Assembly (NCBI RefSeq): GCF_016820535.1
Contig: NZ_JADHDY010000002.1
Location: 186,001 to 250,000 of the forward strand
Length of the DNA stretch: 64,000 bases
Source of the DNA: Sporosarcina beigongshangi
GTDB taxonomy: Bacteria; Actinomycetota; Actinomycetes; Actinomycetales; Micrococcaceae
Direction of reading: 5' to 3'
Notes under the pieces: generated by a model
What the model was told of the DNA's origin: nothing
What the model saw: only the letters and a program-made list of their open reading frames with translations
Databases searched by the model: none
Translations under genes and position numbers: made by a program
In this document: positions 17,911-25,687 of the stretch, piece by piece
How the letters are laid out: the number at the start of each line of letters is the position of its first letter
Position numbering within the stretch: the first letter of the stretch is position 1

Positions 17911-18006
17911 GGTTGGCTCACAGACTTCTCGAAGGATTCGTAGGGGGCCTGCACAGTTCCGGTTGAAAGAGTGGGTGTTGTTGAGACCACCACATCAGGA
18001 GGACCC

Positions 18007-18327
18007 ATGAGCACCGAACAGGGCAACGCGCCGGCATCCACAGTTGCTGCCAACATCCGCAATGGCAAGAAGGCTGTTGGCTCAGCCGTTGCAGCAGTGA
18101 CCCTGGCTGCCGTCACAGTGTTGGGTGTCTCGGGCATGACCGGGGGTGTCGGGCTGGATGCGGCAAGCATCATCACCTCCCCGCCAAACTCCGCGTCATC
18201 CCGGATTGCCGGCGTGCGGGAGGACATGGCACGCGCCGTCCAGCTGCAGCAGATCACCCCGGAACAGGCGGCCTTCCTGGAGAGGCAGCTTGTCCGGAGG
18301 ATCCAAAACGGCACCGAAACGGTGTGA
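18007..18327 (+). CDS. Small single-pass membrane or secreted hypothetical protein
   Basis: This 106-residue protein has ATG 18007 behind a textbook AGGAGG. Its hydrophobic segment (AVAAVTLAAVTVLGVSGMTG, about 25-50) could be an anchor or a signal peptide. A polar helix-forming C-terminal half follows (REDMARAVQLQQITPEQAAF). I do not recognise the family. It is the last gene before tRNA-Tyr. Confidence 0.65.
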   Translation: MSTEQGNAPASTVAANIRNGKKAVGSAVAAVTLAAVTVLGVSGMTGGVGLDAASIITSPPNSASSRIAGVREDMARAVQLQQITPEQAAFLERQLVRRIQNGTETV

Positions 18328-18453
18328 TCTAGCTCCCGTTTTGGCGCTCAAATGCGCTCGATTCGATTCTTGGGCAAATTCCTAGTATTGTTTTACTGCT
18401 TCCACATGTTGGAGGCGAAAAGCGGAGTCCGATGTTTGGGCAATGCTGGCCAT

Positions 18454-18535
18454 GGCAGATTACCCGAGTGGCCAAAGGGGGCTGACTGTAAATCAGCTGG
18501 CAACGCCTTCACTGGTTCGAATCCAGTATCTGCCA
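18454..18535 (+). tRNA. tRNA-Tyr (GTA)
   Basis: The acceptor stem GGCAGAT/ATCTGCC, anticodon stem GCTGA/TCAGC with loop CTGTAAA (anticodon GTA), a long variable arm and the T arm CTGGTTCGAATCCAG all fold correctly. The 3' half coincides with the left attachment copy of the integrated element, which restores a complete tRNA. Confidence 0.95.
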
Positions 18536-18536
18536 C
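18485..18536. repeat. Left attachment copy (52-bp tRNA-Tyr 3' half)
   Basis: It is identical to 30362-30413. Identity begins at ACTGTAAATC inside the anticodon loop region and ends one base past the discriminator base (TATCTGCCAC). Confidence 0.92.
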
Positions 18537-18562
18537 ACTCGCGAGTTATCGCGGAATCAAGG

Positions 18563-18603
18563 CCCGTTCGGTTCTCTTCGGAGAATCGGGCGGGTCTTTT
18601 TTA
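18563..18603 (+). terminator. Terminator downstream of tRNA-Tyr, supplied by the element
   Basis: A 14-bp stem (with G-U pairs) closed by a TTCG tetraloop is followed by a long T-run at 18595-18603. It lies just inside the element. The original host terminator is now at 30419-30454. Confidence 0.85.
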
Positions 18604-19881
18604 TTGCCCGGTGATCACGCTTGTGAGCACACCGCTGCTTTTGCGCGGCTTCCGGGCCGGAAGCTGGGACGAAATCCCCTCCGCCGCAGCCTTCGCTGTG
18701 GCGTCGAACATGTGCCCATACAGGTCCCTGGTGATCGCACTGTTCGAGTGGCCCAGCATCTTCGACACGATGGACACGTCCGTGCCGTCCTTGATTGCCA
18801 GCGACGCCGTCAGGTGCCGCATGTCGTGGAACCGCATCACCGGCAGACCCGCCTTGGCCACGAGGCCCTCGAACAGCTTGGACGGGTAGCCGGGGCGCAG
18901 CTGCCGGCCGTCTTCGTAGGTGAAGACCCGGCCGCTGTCCTCGTAGGCGTCTGCCCACTGCTCGCGCTCGGTCGCTTGCTGGATCTGCCAGGCAATCAAG
19001 GCGCCGGCGGCGCGGTCGTTCAGGGCGATGCGGCGGTCCCTGCCTGCCTCGGTCTTGGCCGTGACCTCTTTGACGTCCTTGCCGACCTGCACCAGCTGCA
19101 CACGCACCGTCAGGATGCGGCTGGCAAGGTCGACATCCTCCCAGCGCAGCCCGCACAGCTCGCCGCGGCGCATGCCCGTCAGGATCGCCACCTCGAACAA
19201 CGGGGCCAGCCGGTGCCCGACCTTGCCGTTTAGCCGGCCATGGCTGTCGACGTTCGGGTAGTCGGCGATGAAGTCCAGGAATTCGCCTGCCTGGGCGGGC
19301 TCCCACACCTCGATGCGCTTACGTGAGGTCTTCGGCAGCTTGATCTGCGCCGCGGGGTTGTCCTCGATCAGGTCTTGGCGCAGCGCGTCGCCCAGGGCGC
19401 TGGAGAGGGTCGCGTGGATCCGCTTGATGGTCACGGCGCCGCGCCCCTGGTCTTGGAGCTGCTGCACCAGGGCGGACACTTGGAACTTCCGCAGCGTGGT
19501 CAGCTGCAGGTGTCCCAGCACCGGGGCGATGTCGTTGTCGATGTAGCGCCGGTACATGCGGATCGTGGAGGGTTTCAGCTCGGCGTGCTGCTCTTGACGG
19601 TCAAGCCACCCGGTCAGGAACTCGCCGACGGTGGTCTTGTCGAACTTGAAGTTCTTTGACAGCAGCTTCTTTTCGTCGGCGTTGCGTGCCGTCCTGGCGG
19701 CCTCGGCGGTGGGGAATCCTGCGCGGCTAACCCACCGCCGCTTGTTGGTGATGGGGTCCGTGCCGGCGGAGAGCCTGTAGCCCCAGGTGCCGTGGCGTGG
19801 ACTCTTCATCTTCGGGCAAGACTTCCCGTACTGTTTCCCGTTCTCGTCCCGGCAGCCGCACCGCCGGCTAACTTCAGCCAT
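18601..19881 (-). CDS. int: Tyrosine recombinase, element integrase 1
   Basis: This 426-residue phage-type integrase has an N-terminal arm-binding part with Cys residues (RRCGCRDENG, KSCPKMK), a SAM-like core-binding domain (TVGEFLTGWLDRQEQHAELK) and a catalytic domain. The catalytic residues are R in TGMRRGELCGLRW, H-x2-R in FHDMRHLTAS, H in MLGHSNSAI and Y in TRDLYGHMF. All are present, so it should be active. Its 3' end points at the left attachment site 65 bases away. Its start overlaps the end of the repressor gene by eight bases, tying integrase expression to the repressor transcript. Confidence 0.93.
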   Translation of the reverse strand: MAEVSRRCGCRDENGKQYGKSCPKMKSPRHGTWGYRLSAGTDPITNKRRWVSRAGFPTAEAARTARNADEKKLLSKNFKFDKTTVGEFLTGWLDRQEQHAELKPSTIRMYRRYIDNDIAPVLGHLQLTTLRKFQVSALVQQLQDQGRGAVTIKRIHATLSSALGDALRQDLIEDNPAAQIKLPKTSRKRIEVWEPAQAGEFLDFIADYPNVDSHGRLNGKVGHRLAPLFEVAILTGMRRGELCGLRWEDVDLASRILTVRVQLVQVGKDVKEVTAKTEAGRDRRIALNDRAAGALIAWQIQQATEREQWADAYEDSGRVFTYEDGRQLRPGYPSKLFEGLVAKAGLPVMRFHDMRHLTASLAIKDGTDVSIVSKMLGHSNSAITRDLYGHMFDATAKAAAEGISSQLPARKPRKSSGVLTSVITGQ

Positions 19882-20392
19882 GATCAGGTTCCTTTCGGTC
19901 GCGCTCCAGGTCGAGAATCACGCTTTGGAGGTACTCGCCGCCTGGGGAATTGCTATCGATCGACGCGGCCTCGTGGCGCAGTGCTGCCTCGAATGTCGCT
20001 CCGTTGTCTTGGGCTCGGCAAAGGTCGACGAGTCGCCAGGTGATGTCGATGCGTCGCAGCTCCAGCTGAGAGATCTCCTTGGACAGGTCCATTCCCTCTT
20101 GAAGGTCTCTTTGAAACTGGACCTCCCGAAGGTAGTCGGGTGAGACCAGCAGGTCGGCAATGTCGACGCTGAATACTGTGGCGAAGGCGACCAGCTCGTT
20201 GACGACGATGCGTCTGGGCGGGGTTCCTTTCTCGATCTTCTGTAGGGCGCTTGGCTCTATGGCGCAGCCAACGTCGCCCATCTCTTTGGCCAGGTCCCTG
20301 TAGGTCCACTTACGTTCAGCTCGCAACTCTTCGATCCTGCGTGCCAGGAACTTCTCGACCTGGATGGATCGCTCTGTGTTGGGGCGTGGCAT
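19874..20392 (-). CDS. XRE-family repressor of the element
   Basis: This is a 172-residue protein with an N-terminal helix-turn-helix (RRIEELRAERKWTYRDLAKE, CAIEPSALQKIEKGTPPRRI) and a charged helical C-terminal half (QLELRRIDITWRLVDLCRAQ) likely to dimerise. ATG 20392 is chosen because AAAGGA lies seven bases upstream; a GTG two codons earlier is possible. It is divergent from the excisionase gene, with paired operators between, the classic layout of an immunity switch. Confidence 0.82.
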   Translation of the reverse strand: MPRPNTERSIQVEKFLARRIEELRAERKWTYRDLAKEMGDVGCAIEPSALQKIEKGTPPRRIVVNELVAFATVFSVDIADLLVSPDYLREVQFQRDLQEGMDLSKEISQLELRRIDITWRLVDLCRAQDNGATFEAALRHEAASIDSNSPGGEYLQSVILDLERDRKEPDHG

Positions 20393-20407
20393 GTGCACTT
20401 CCTTTCG

Positions 20408-20506
20408 TTGTTCCTAAAAGTGTTGCACGACTTATCTTGACACGCAAGGAAACTAGAGGGCATGATGAATGTATCAAAAAGTAATGTCTGTATGACTTAG
20501 GAACAA
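20408..20506. promoter_or_regulatory. Divergent promoter with paired repressor operators
   Basis: TTGTTCCTAA (20408-20417) and its exact inverse TTAGGAACAA (20497-20506) sit next to the repressor and excisionase starts. Between them, TTGACA (20437) and CATGAT (20461), 18 bases apart, form a good promoter for the rightward operon. Binding by the adjacent XRE repressor is inferred. Confidence 0.65.
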
Positions 20507-20515
20507 GGAGAAGAG

Positions 20516-20719
20516 ATGTCTATCGCACCGCAGGCTCCACAGGCCGGCCGAGTGATCACGGTTCCCGAGGCGGCCAAGCTCCTCGGCATTGGCCGCCGGC
20601 AGGCTTACCGCGCAGTTCAGGAAGGGGACATACCCGTCCTGCGGATTGGGCGCCGCATTCTCGTGCCGCTCACCAAGCTCAACGCACTGATGGATGGCGA
20701 CCAGGAAGAAGCCTGGTGA
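20516..20719 (+). CDS. xis: Excisionase / helix-turn-helix DNA-binding protein
   Basis: This 67-residue protein is almost entirely a MerR-like winged-helix: ITVPEAAKLLGIGRRQAYRA, then VQEGDIPVLRIGRRILVPLT. This is the excisionase family fold. The ribosome site is AAGGAGAAGAG. First in the rightward operon and opposed to the repressor, it is expected to direct excision with integrase 1. Confidence 0.85.
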   Translation: MSIAPQAPQAGRVITVPEAAKLLGIGRRQAYRAVQEGDIPVLRIGRRILVPLTKLNALMDGDQEEAW

Positions 20720-20730
20720 GCACAAAAAAT

Positions 20731-20761
20731 GGCGGTCCGAGTCACCACAACTCGAACCGCC
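20731..20761. repeat. Hairpin after the excisionase gene
   Basis: GGCGGTCCGAGT and ACTCGAACCGCC pair with one mismatch around a 7-base loop, 12 bases past the stop. It may attenuate transcription into the downstream operon. Confidence 0.5.
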
Positions 20762-20801
20762 GAAATCATCCAACCCTCACCAAGAAAGATGTTTGATCTA
20801 C

Positions 20802-21554
20802 ATGTCAGTATCCCAGAAAACCCCGAGCACCGCACAGGGGCCCCGCCTCGCAGGCGGACACATCGCCCGCGTGTTCCACGACAGCAGCCGGCCAGCAATC
20901 TACGAAGGCCACGTCTGGAAGGTCGAACACCTGCCGGCATACTCCCACGCCGACGTCTGGTTCGAGACTGAAGAAGAAGCCTGGACCTATGCCGATGAGA
21001 TGACGGACCGTGTACGCAATGCCGGCGTCGGGTTCAACCACTACTACCCGCGCCTCGACACGATCCCAGCAGCAGGCGCGGAAACCATCGTCACGGGACT
21101 GTGCGGCTCCACCTTCACCCTAGAGCCCAGCACCGCTGACGGAGCCCTGAGCGGCGACTACGCGGCCACGGAACTGCCTACCTGCCCAGAGTGCCAGGAC
21201 CTCTATGACAGGCCGCCAGGCGCGAAGCCCGCAACCAACCAGCCTGCAGTCCCTGCCGATGCCGCGTGCCGTCCCTGGTGCACCCACCCCGAAGACCTCG
21301 ACCCCGCGGCCGGCCCCGACAGCGGCTGCTGGTCCGACGAAACCACCATCCCCGCCCAATCCCTGCCCGACGGTTGGGCCGTCCAACTGCAGTCCTACAC
21401 GCTCGACAACCTCCACGACGGCACCGAGGTCGTCAGCGAGTCCGGCATCATCCTCACCCAGGGCGAACTGCACCCCGTCACCATGACGCCGGCACAAGCC
21501 CGCCAGCTCGCCGCCGCCCTCATTGCTCACGCCAACACCTGGGACAACCGATGA
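20802..21554 (+). CDS. Element protein of unknown function with two Cys-containing domains
   Basis: This is a 250-residue acidic soluble protein. The N-terminal part (PAIYEGHVWKVEHLPAYSHA, WFETEEEAWTYADEMTDRV) is followed by a possible zinc pair (TCPECQDLYDRP). A second domain has Cys (ACRPWCTHPEDLDPA) and ends in MTPAQARQLAAALIAHANTW, a pattern common in small actinobacterial mobile-element proteins. Its function is unknown. ATG 20802 is chosen past the hairpin; an in-frame ATG at 20694 would overlap xis. Its stop overlaps the next start (ATGA). Confidence 0.7.
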   Translation: MSVSQKTPSTAQGPRLAGGHIARVFHDSSRPAIYEGHVWKVEHLPAYSHADVWFETEEEAWTYADEMTDRVRNAGVGFNHYYPRLDTIPAAGAETIVTGLCGSTFTLEPSTADGALSGDYAATELPTCPECQDLYDRPPGAKPATNQPAVPADAACRPWCTHPEDLDPAAGPDSGCWSDETTIPAQSLPDGWAVQLQSYTLDNLHDGTEVVSESGIILTQGELHPVTMTPAQARQLAAALIAHANTWDNR

Positions 21555-21751
21555 ACGAAGACCTCTTCAACGAGGCCATGAAAAAACTGGCCAGCGTCCG
21601 CGACAACCTGGTCAGCATCGAGAACGTGTACTGCGAAGAGAACTGCGACCTAGACGCCACCGACGGCCTCGCAAGCCTCGCCGAGGCCATCACGCTCCTC
21701 GAGCTCGCCGCCGCGCTCCACCCATCCGACAAGGACACCACGACACCATGA
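21551..21751 (+). CDS. Small acidic element protein
   Basis: This 66-residue helical acidic protein (MNEDLFNEAMKKLASVRDNL, then EENCDLDATDGLASLAEAIT) is not recognised. It is linked by ATGA overlaps to both the gene before and the ATPase gene after, which argues strongly that it is translated. Confidence 0.65.
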   Translation: MNEDLFNEAMKKLASVRDNLVSIENVYCEENCDLDATDGLASLAEAITLLELAAALHPSDKDTTTP

Positions 21752-23190
21752 CACCCGAGCGGACTGCCGAGCTGGTAGCACTCATCAAGGCCATGCCGCA
21801 TTCCCAGCGCGAGGCCCTGCATGCGCGGGTCAAGCAAGAGATGGCCCTGGCCATGGCTGAAAACAATGGTCAGCCCGTCGCGGACGCGGTAGCCGACGGG
21901 ATCAAGGAACGGCTCATCCTCGAGTCTGCCAACGGCAAGACCATCGAGGAGCTCAACTTCGATGACGCCGTCGAGCAAGCCACCGCACGCCTGATCATCC
22001 AGGCACGAGCCAAAGACGCGGCGGCAGCCCACCTGCGCGCTGAAGAGCAGCAGGCACCGCCCGCCGTCGTGTCCTTGGTCGACTTCCTCGCCGTCCCCGA
22101 CGAACCAGTCGCCTACCGGGTTGATGGGCTCTGGCCCATAGGTGGCCGCATCGTCCTCGCGGGCCCCTACAAGGGAGGCAAGTCCTCCATCGTCGGCAAC
22201 TGCGTCCGCTGCTGCGCGGACGGCACGGACTTCCTTGGACGCTTCCAGGTTCAGCCTGTCGAGGGAAAGATCCTCCTCATAGACAACGAGCTCGACGAGC
22301 GCACACTGCGCCGGTGGCTGCGCGACCAGGGGATCCAGAACACCGGCCATGTCCAGCTGCTGCCTCTCCGCGGCAAGACGGCCACCTTCAACATCCTCGA
22401 TCCCCAGGTCCGTGCCGACTGGGTCCAAGCTTGCGCAGGCGCCGAGATCATCATCTTCGACTGCCTCCGCCCAGTCCTCGACGCCCTAGGACTCTCGGAG
22501 GACAAGGACGCTGGCCGGTTCCTGGTCGCCTTCGACGCCTTCCTCAACGAGGTCGGCGCATCTGAGGGCATGATCGTCCACCACCACGGGCACGGCGGCG
22601 AGCGCTCGCGAGGTGACTCGCGCATCCTTGACTGGCCCGACGCCACATGGAAGCTCATCCGCAACGACATCGACGACCCCACCAGCCCAAGATACTTCTC
22701 AGCCTTTGGGCGCGACGTCGATGTCCAAGAGTCCGAGCTGGGATATGACGCCGCTACCAGACATCTTTCGATCAGTGGCGGATCCCGCAAGGATGCCCGG
22801 ATTGATACTCGCCTGGATGACGTCCTCGCGTTTCTGGAGAACGGGCCGGGGACGTCCAAGACGGGCATCAAGGCAGCGATCCCCGGCGACGACAAGGCGA
22901 CCGCGAGGGCTGTGGATAAAGGCGTCGAGCTTGGCCTCATCAGGATGGAGCCGAGGACTGGGCGGGGTGGCGGTTTCGCCTATTACCTAACCCGAGTGAA
23001 CAAAGGTGAACCCGTGCTAGCCGGACTTCTGAACTCAGGTAACCCCGGGTATACACCCGGGTACCTAGTCAGTACTTCAGACACAGCAACACCAGCGACG
23101 ACTCCACCCGAGAAACTTCGATGCATTCTCCACTCCACACCACTCACCGGTTGCTACACCTGCGACCAGAACGCAAAGGAAAAAGCATGA
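21748..23190 (+). CDS. RepA-like AAA ATPase (AAA_25 type)
   Basis: This 480-residue protein has a helical N-terminus. Walker A is GPYKGGKSS at about 139-147 and Walker B is IIIFDCLRP at about 234-242. The conserved HHHGHGGERSRGDSRI block precedes DWPDATWKL. A helical, probably winged, C-terminal segment and a Cys tail follow. This is the RepA/RecA-like helicase fold found in plasmid replication proteins and integrative elements. Iteron-like repeats lie just downstream, so a role in autonomous replication of the excised element is inferred. It is coupled by ATGA overlaps on both sides. Confidence 0.85.
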   Translation: MTPERTAELVALIKAMPHSQREALHARVKQEMALAMAENNGQPVADAVADGIKERLILESANGKTIEELNFDDAVEQATARLIIQARAKDAAAAHLRAEEQQAPPAVVSLVDFLAVPDEPVAYRVDGLWPIGGRIVLAGPYKGGKSSIVGNCVRCCADGTDFLGRFQVQPVEGKILLIDNELDERTLRRWLRDQGIQNTGHVQLLPLRGKTATFNILDPQVRADWVQACAGAEIIIFDCLRPVLDALGLSEDKDAGRFLVAFDAFLNEVGASEGMIVHHHGHGGERSRGDSRILDWPDATWKLIRNDIDDPTSPRYFSAFGRDVDVQESELGYDAATRHLSISGGSRKDARIDTRLDDVLAFLENGPGTSKTGIKAAIPGDDKATARAVDKGVELGLIRMEPRTGRGGGFAYYLTRVNKGEPVLAGLLNSGNPGYTPGYLVSTSDTATPATTPPEKLRCILHSTPLTGCYTCDQNAKEKA

Positions 23191-23424
23191 CCCTCGGCCA
23201 CTACCAATACAAGAACACCAACCCCAACCAGCCAGGTTACGGACAAACCATCGACATTGACGTTGACGCGCTGCCCAAGACCAACAAACTGCCCAACGTG
23301 CAGCTGCCTAACGTGCACATCGACGAAAACGGGTACATGTTTCATTGCCTGGGTCCCCAACTTCTACGCGGACCCAGTTACCGGGGAGCTGTTCCACTCA
23401 ACGAACTACGGAGGGGCAGCGTGA
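23187..23424 (+). pseudogene. Small element gene apparently split by a +1 frameshift
   Basis: It starts at an ATG overlapping the ATPase stop and reads MTLGHYQYKNTNPNQPGYGQ onward to DENGYMF near 23340. In that frame the continuation looks non-coding. Shifting +1 at the TTTC there gives WVPNFYADPVTGELFHSTNY then GGAA and a stop at 23422. That continuation is GC-rich at third positions (about 17 of 24 codons), against about half in the original frame. So this is a frameshift mutation, a sequencing error or a slippage site. The function is unknown. Confidence 0.5.
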
Positions 23425-23454
23425 CCGCCACACCGGACCAGTCCATGCCCGCCC

Positions 23455-23613
23455 CACATGTGTGCGTTGGGTCGGCCCACGAGCTGGACCAACAGCAGCC
23501 GGCAAGCGCGCGCGAACGTTCGCACCAGCTCCCACGTGTGTGCGTTGGGTCGGGCACCTGGTGCGAACACTGTCCCGGTACAGCCGTGCCTCGCATGTGT
23601 GCGTTGGGCCGGG
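23455..23613. repeat. Three iteron-like repeats, candidate replication origin
   Basis: Near-identical copies of YRTGTGTGCGTTGGGYCGG begin at about 23455, 23533 and 23592. The middle copy is flanked by an 11-bp inverted repeat (GTTCGCACCAG 23518-23528, CTGGTGCGAAC 23558-23568), and a perfect palindrome GCGAACGTTCGC lies at 23512-23523. Their position right after the RepA-like gene suggests an origin or a regulatory site. Confidence 0.6.
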
Positions 23614-23641
23614 TCCCCGCCGTTTCAGTGGGGGCGGCGTA

Positions 23642-24313
23642 GTGGCCGGCCATGCACGCGGCGCCGAGTTCAAGGCAATGCAGCACGTCAGCATCACGGG
23701 CAAGGATCGGCGCGGCGTCGTGCATGAGCCGGAGCGGAGCTTCCTTGCTGACGGGCTGGGCAAGGAACTGCGCCGACTGCGCCGCAAGGCAGGACTGAAA
23801 CAGGTGGACGTGGCACGGCTGTGCGGCATGGTCGAGGAGACTGTGCAGCGGTTCGAGATGGGGCGCCGCCGGCCGACGACTCACGCCCTGGGTGCACTGG
23901 TCCGGGCCATGGTGCCAGTCGAGCATGAGAACGCTGTCATGGCCAAGCTGGTCACACTGGCCGGCGACAGCGTCAGGACCGGGGCGGAGCGGAAACGCTA
24001 CCTCGCCAACAACCTGCGCACCCGCAACGCGCTGGCCACCATGGACCGCGACCGGGAGCGGCTGCGCAAGATTGCTGCGACGCACACCGCTAAGGGCCGG
24101 CCGGTCCCGGCCCATGTCGAGGAGACCCTGGCGGCGTTCGACCAACACACGGCGGCGCTCCTTGAGCGTCTCCTCCCAGAGCTTCCCGAGGCAGGCGGCG
24201 GCATGGCCCCCGCGCCCGCCCAGGTCAGCCCGTACGTGCTGCCGAAGGGCATGAAGGCTTTGGCAGCACACTATGCGGCCCAGGGGAGAGGAGGTGGAGC
24301 CAATGTGAACTGA
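23642..24313 (+). CDS. XRE-family DNA-binding protein
   Basis: This 223-residue protein has a helix-turn-helix at about residues 40-90 (LGKELRRLRRKAGLKQVDVA, RLCGMVEETVQRFEMGRRRP). A long charged helical region follows (ERKRYLANNLRTRNALATMD, RDRERLRKIAATHTAKG). The GTG start at 23642 has GGGGGCGG upstream; ATG 23678 is an alternative. It lies immediately after the iteron-like repeats, so it could act there, but this is a guess. Confidence 0.72.
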   Translation: MAGHARGAEFKAMQHVSITGKDRRGVVHEPERSFLADGLGKELRRLRRKAGLKQVDVARLCGMVEETVQRFEMGRRRPTTHALGALVRAMVPVEHENAVMAKLVTLAGDSVRTGAERKRYLANNLRTRNALATMDRDRERLRKIAATHTAKGRPVPAHVEETLAAFDQHTAALLERLLPELPEAGGGMAPAPAQVSPYVLPKGMKALAAHYAAQGRGGGANVN

Positions 24314-24338
24314 TTGAACATCAGCACACCCCGCTATA

Positions 24339-24387
24339 AACCCCGGAATATCAACCAACTTTCACCCAGTGATCACACAGTGAGCAC
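24339..24387. promoter_or_regulatory. Candidate promoter/operator shared with 27040-27119
   Basis: It contains CCCCGGAATATCAACC (24341-24356) and GTGATCAC...GTGAGCAC (24369-24387). Close relatives of both motifs recur upstream of the CheR-like gene at 27156. Coordinate control of the two transcripts is inferred. Confidence 0.45.
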
Positions 24388-24412
24388 TGACCAACAACAC
24401 CAGGAGCACCAC

Positions 24413-25114
24413 ATGACCAACGAACACATCACCGTCTTGACGCATCTCAAGCGCCAGCACAAGGACGAACTGACGGCGCTTAAGTCGGCTGCCAGCGCTG
24501 ACCAGTACCTCTCGCAGGACGGCAAGAGCGCACAGCTTCAGCAGGAGTCCCAGCGACTCGCGGCCAAGTATGCGGCCGCGCTGGAATCCCTGACAGCCCG
24601 CATGGAATACTCCACCGGCGTTGCCATGACCACGGCATCGAAGATCATTGGCGCCATTCCCGCACCTGCTGTAGCGGACAGCAAACAGGAGTGGGAGCGG
24701 GTGACCATGCTCCTTGAAGCGGGGGCCGGGCTGAACACCATTGTGCGAGGCGCTGACCTTGCCCGGTTGCAGGCAATCCAGCAGTGGGGGCCGACGTACT
24801 TGGAAGCGGAAGCAATCAAGACGCGCCCGGGTGGTCTTGCGGGTTATGACCAGGGCGCGGACTTGACGGAATTCAACACCAGTATGCGGAACCGCTTTGC
24901 CGAGATCCTGCCCAATGGTAGCTATCTGACGGCCGGCGCCGAGGCCGCAGGCGTCGCTGCTGAGTTCGGCAGGTCTGCCCAGACATTCACTGATCGGCTC
25001 AACGGACAACACAGCAGCTATGACCCGGTTGGTGAAGCTTTGGCGGCCCAGGAGGCGGGCCAGATCGCTGCCGCCAACTTCACCGGCGCAACGATCACAG
25101 GAGCCCAGTCATGA
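24413..25114 (+). CDS. Element protein of unknown function, coiled-coil N-terminus
   Basis: This is a 233-residue soluble protein. Residues 5-60 (LTHLKRQHKDELTALKSAAS, QLQQESQRLAAKYAAALESL) should form a coiled coil. The remainder is helical and Ala-rich, with no recognised motif. ATG 24413 has AGGAG six bases upstream. Its stop overlaps the next start (ATGA), so it belongs with the following gene. A structural or scaffold-like role is conceivable but unsupported. Confidence 0.62.
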   Translation: MTNEHITVLTHLKRQHKDELTALKSAASADQYLSQDGKSAQLQQESQRLAAKYAAALESLTARMEYSTGVAMTTASKIIGAIPAPAVADSKQEWERVTMLLEAGAGLNTIVRGADLARLQAIQQWGPTYLEAEAIKTRPGGLAGYDQGADLTEFNTSMRNRFAEILPNGSYLTAGAEAAGVAAEFGRSAQTFTDRLNGQHSSYDPVGEALAAQEAGQIAAANFTGATITGAQS

Positions 25115-25593
25115 CGAACTACAAGATCACGACGGTAGCAGCTGGCCACAACGGCAGCATGGGCCAGTGCGTGGACCAGACATGCTTGCACTTCATCGAC
25201 GGCGTGGGCTACACCGAGAACCCTGCGTTCATCGACTACTCCGCCACGGCAGGCCACGCGGTGGACACGGTGGACAGTATCCCCGCCGAGTACACCCAAG
25301 GCTTGATACCGCTGCACCCTTACGGGTACTACGCAGTGACGGCACCAGCAGCGGCACCAATCGCCGAGGAATGGTTTGCCACATCCCCGCTGCGCGACGC
25401 GGCCGTTGACCCGCACCAGGGCGACTACCTACCGCCGGTCAATGCTGGCACCGCCGACCCGCACGGCCCCAAAGTGGTGAGTGTGCAGGCGTTGAGTCCC
25501 CGCAGCGGCAACCCGCCCTACGTCGACGGAGCAAGGTACGAGCCGGCCACTGTGACGCCTAACCCGAACATCACCACAACCGCTGGCGAGTAG
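25111..25593 (+). CDS. Element protein of unknown function
   Basis: This 160-residue protein is rich in Pro, Tyr and Thr and looks extended or beta-type (MTNYKITTVAAGHNGSMGQC, EYTQGLIPLHPYGYYAVTAP), with a disordered tail. It has two Cys residues near the start. No family is recognised. It is translationally coupled to the coiled-coil protein upstream and ends 24 bases before a strong hairpin. Confidence 0.58.
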   Translation: MTNYKITTVAAGHNGSMGQCVDQTCLHFIDGVGYTENPAFIDYSATAGHAVDTVDSIPAEYTQGLIPLHPYGYYAVTAPAAAPIAEEWFATSPLRDAAVDPHQGDYLPPVNAGTADPHGPKVVSVQALSPRSGNPPYVDGARYEPATVTPNPNITTTAGE

Positions 25594-25616
25594 CCACGGC
25601 ATCACCCCATAAGCAG

Positions 25617-25653
25617 CTTGGGCGCCGTCTCACTCCAATGGGCGGCGCCCAAG
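25617..25653. terminator. Hairpin between unknown operon and methyltransferase cassette
   Basis: CTTGGGCGCCG and CGGCGCCCAAG form an 11-bp perfect stem with a 15-base loop. There is no T-run; it may be a terminator or attenuator, since only about 20 bases remain before the next ribosome site. Confidence 0.6.
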
Positions 25654-25687
25654 CACCACAACCTCACCAACTTAGGAGGATCTAGGT

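Noticed and set aside
23345-23641. N-terminal extension of the XRE gene at 23642
   Set aside because: The open frame passes through the iteron-like repeats and reads as Arg/Pro/Thr-rich noise. A GTG with a ribosome site at 23642 fits better.
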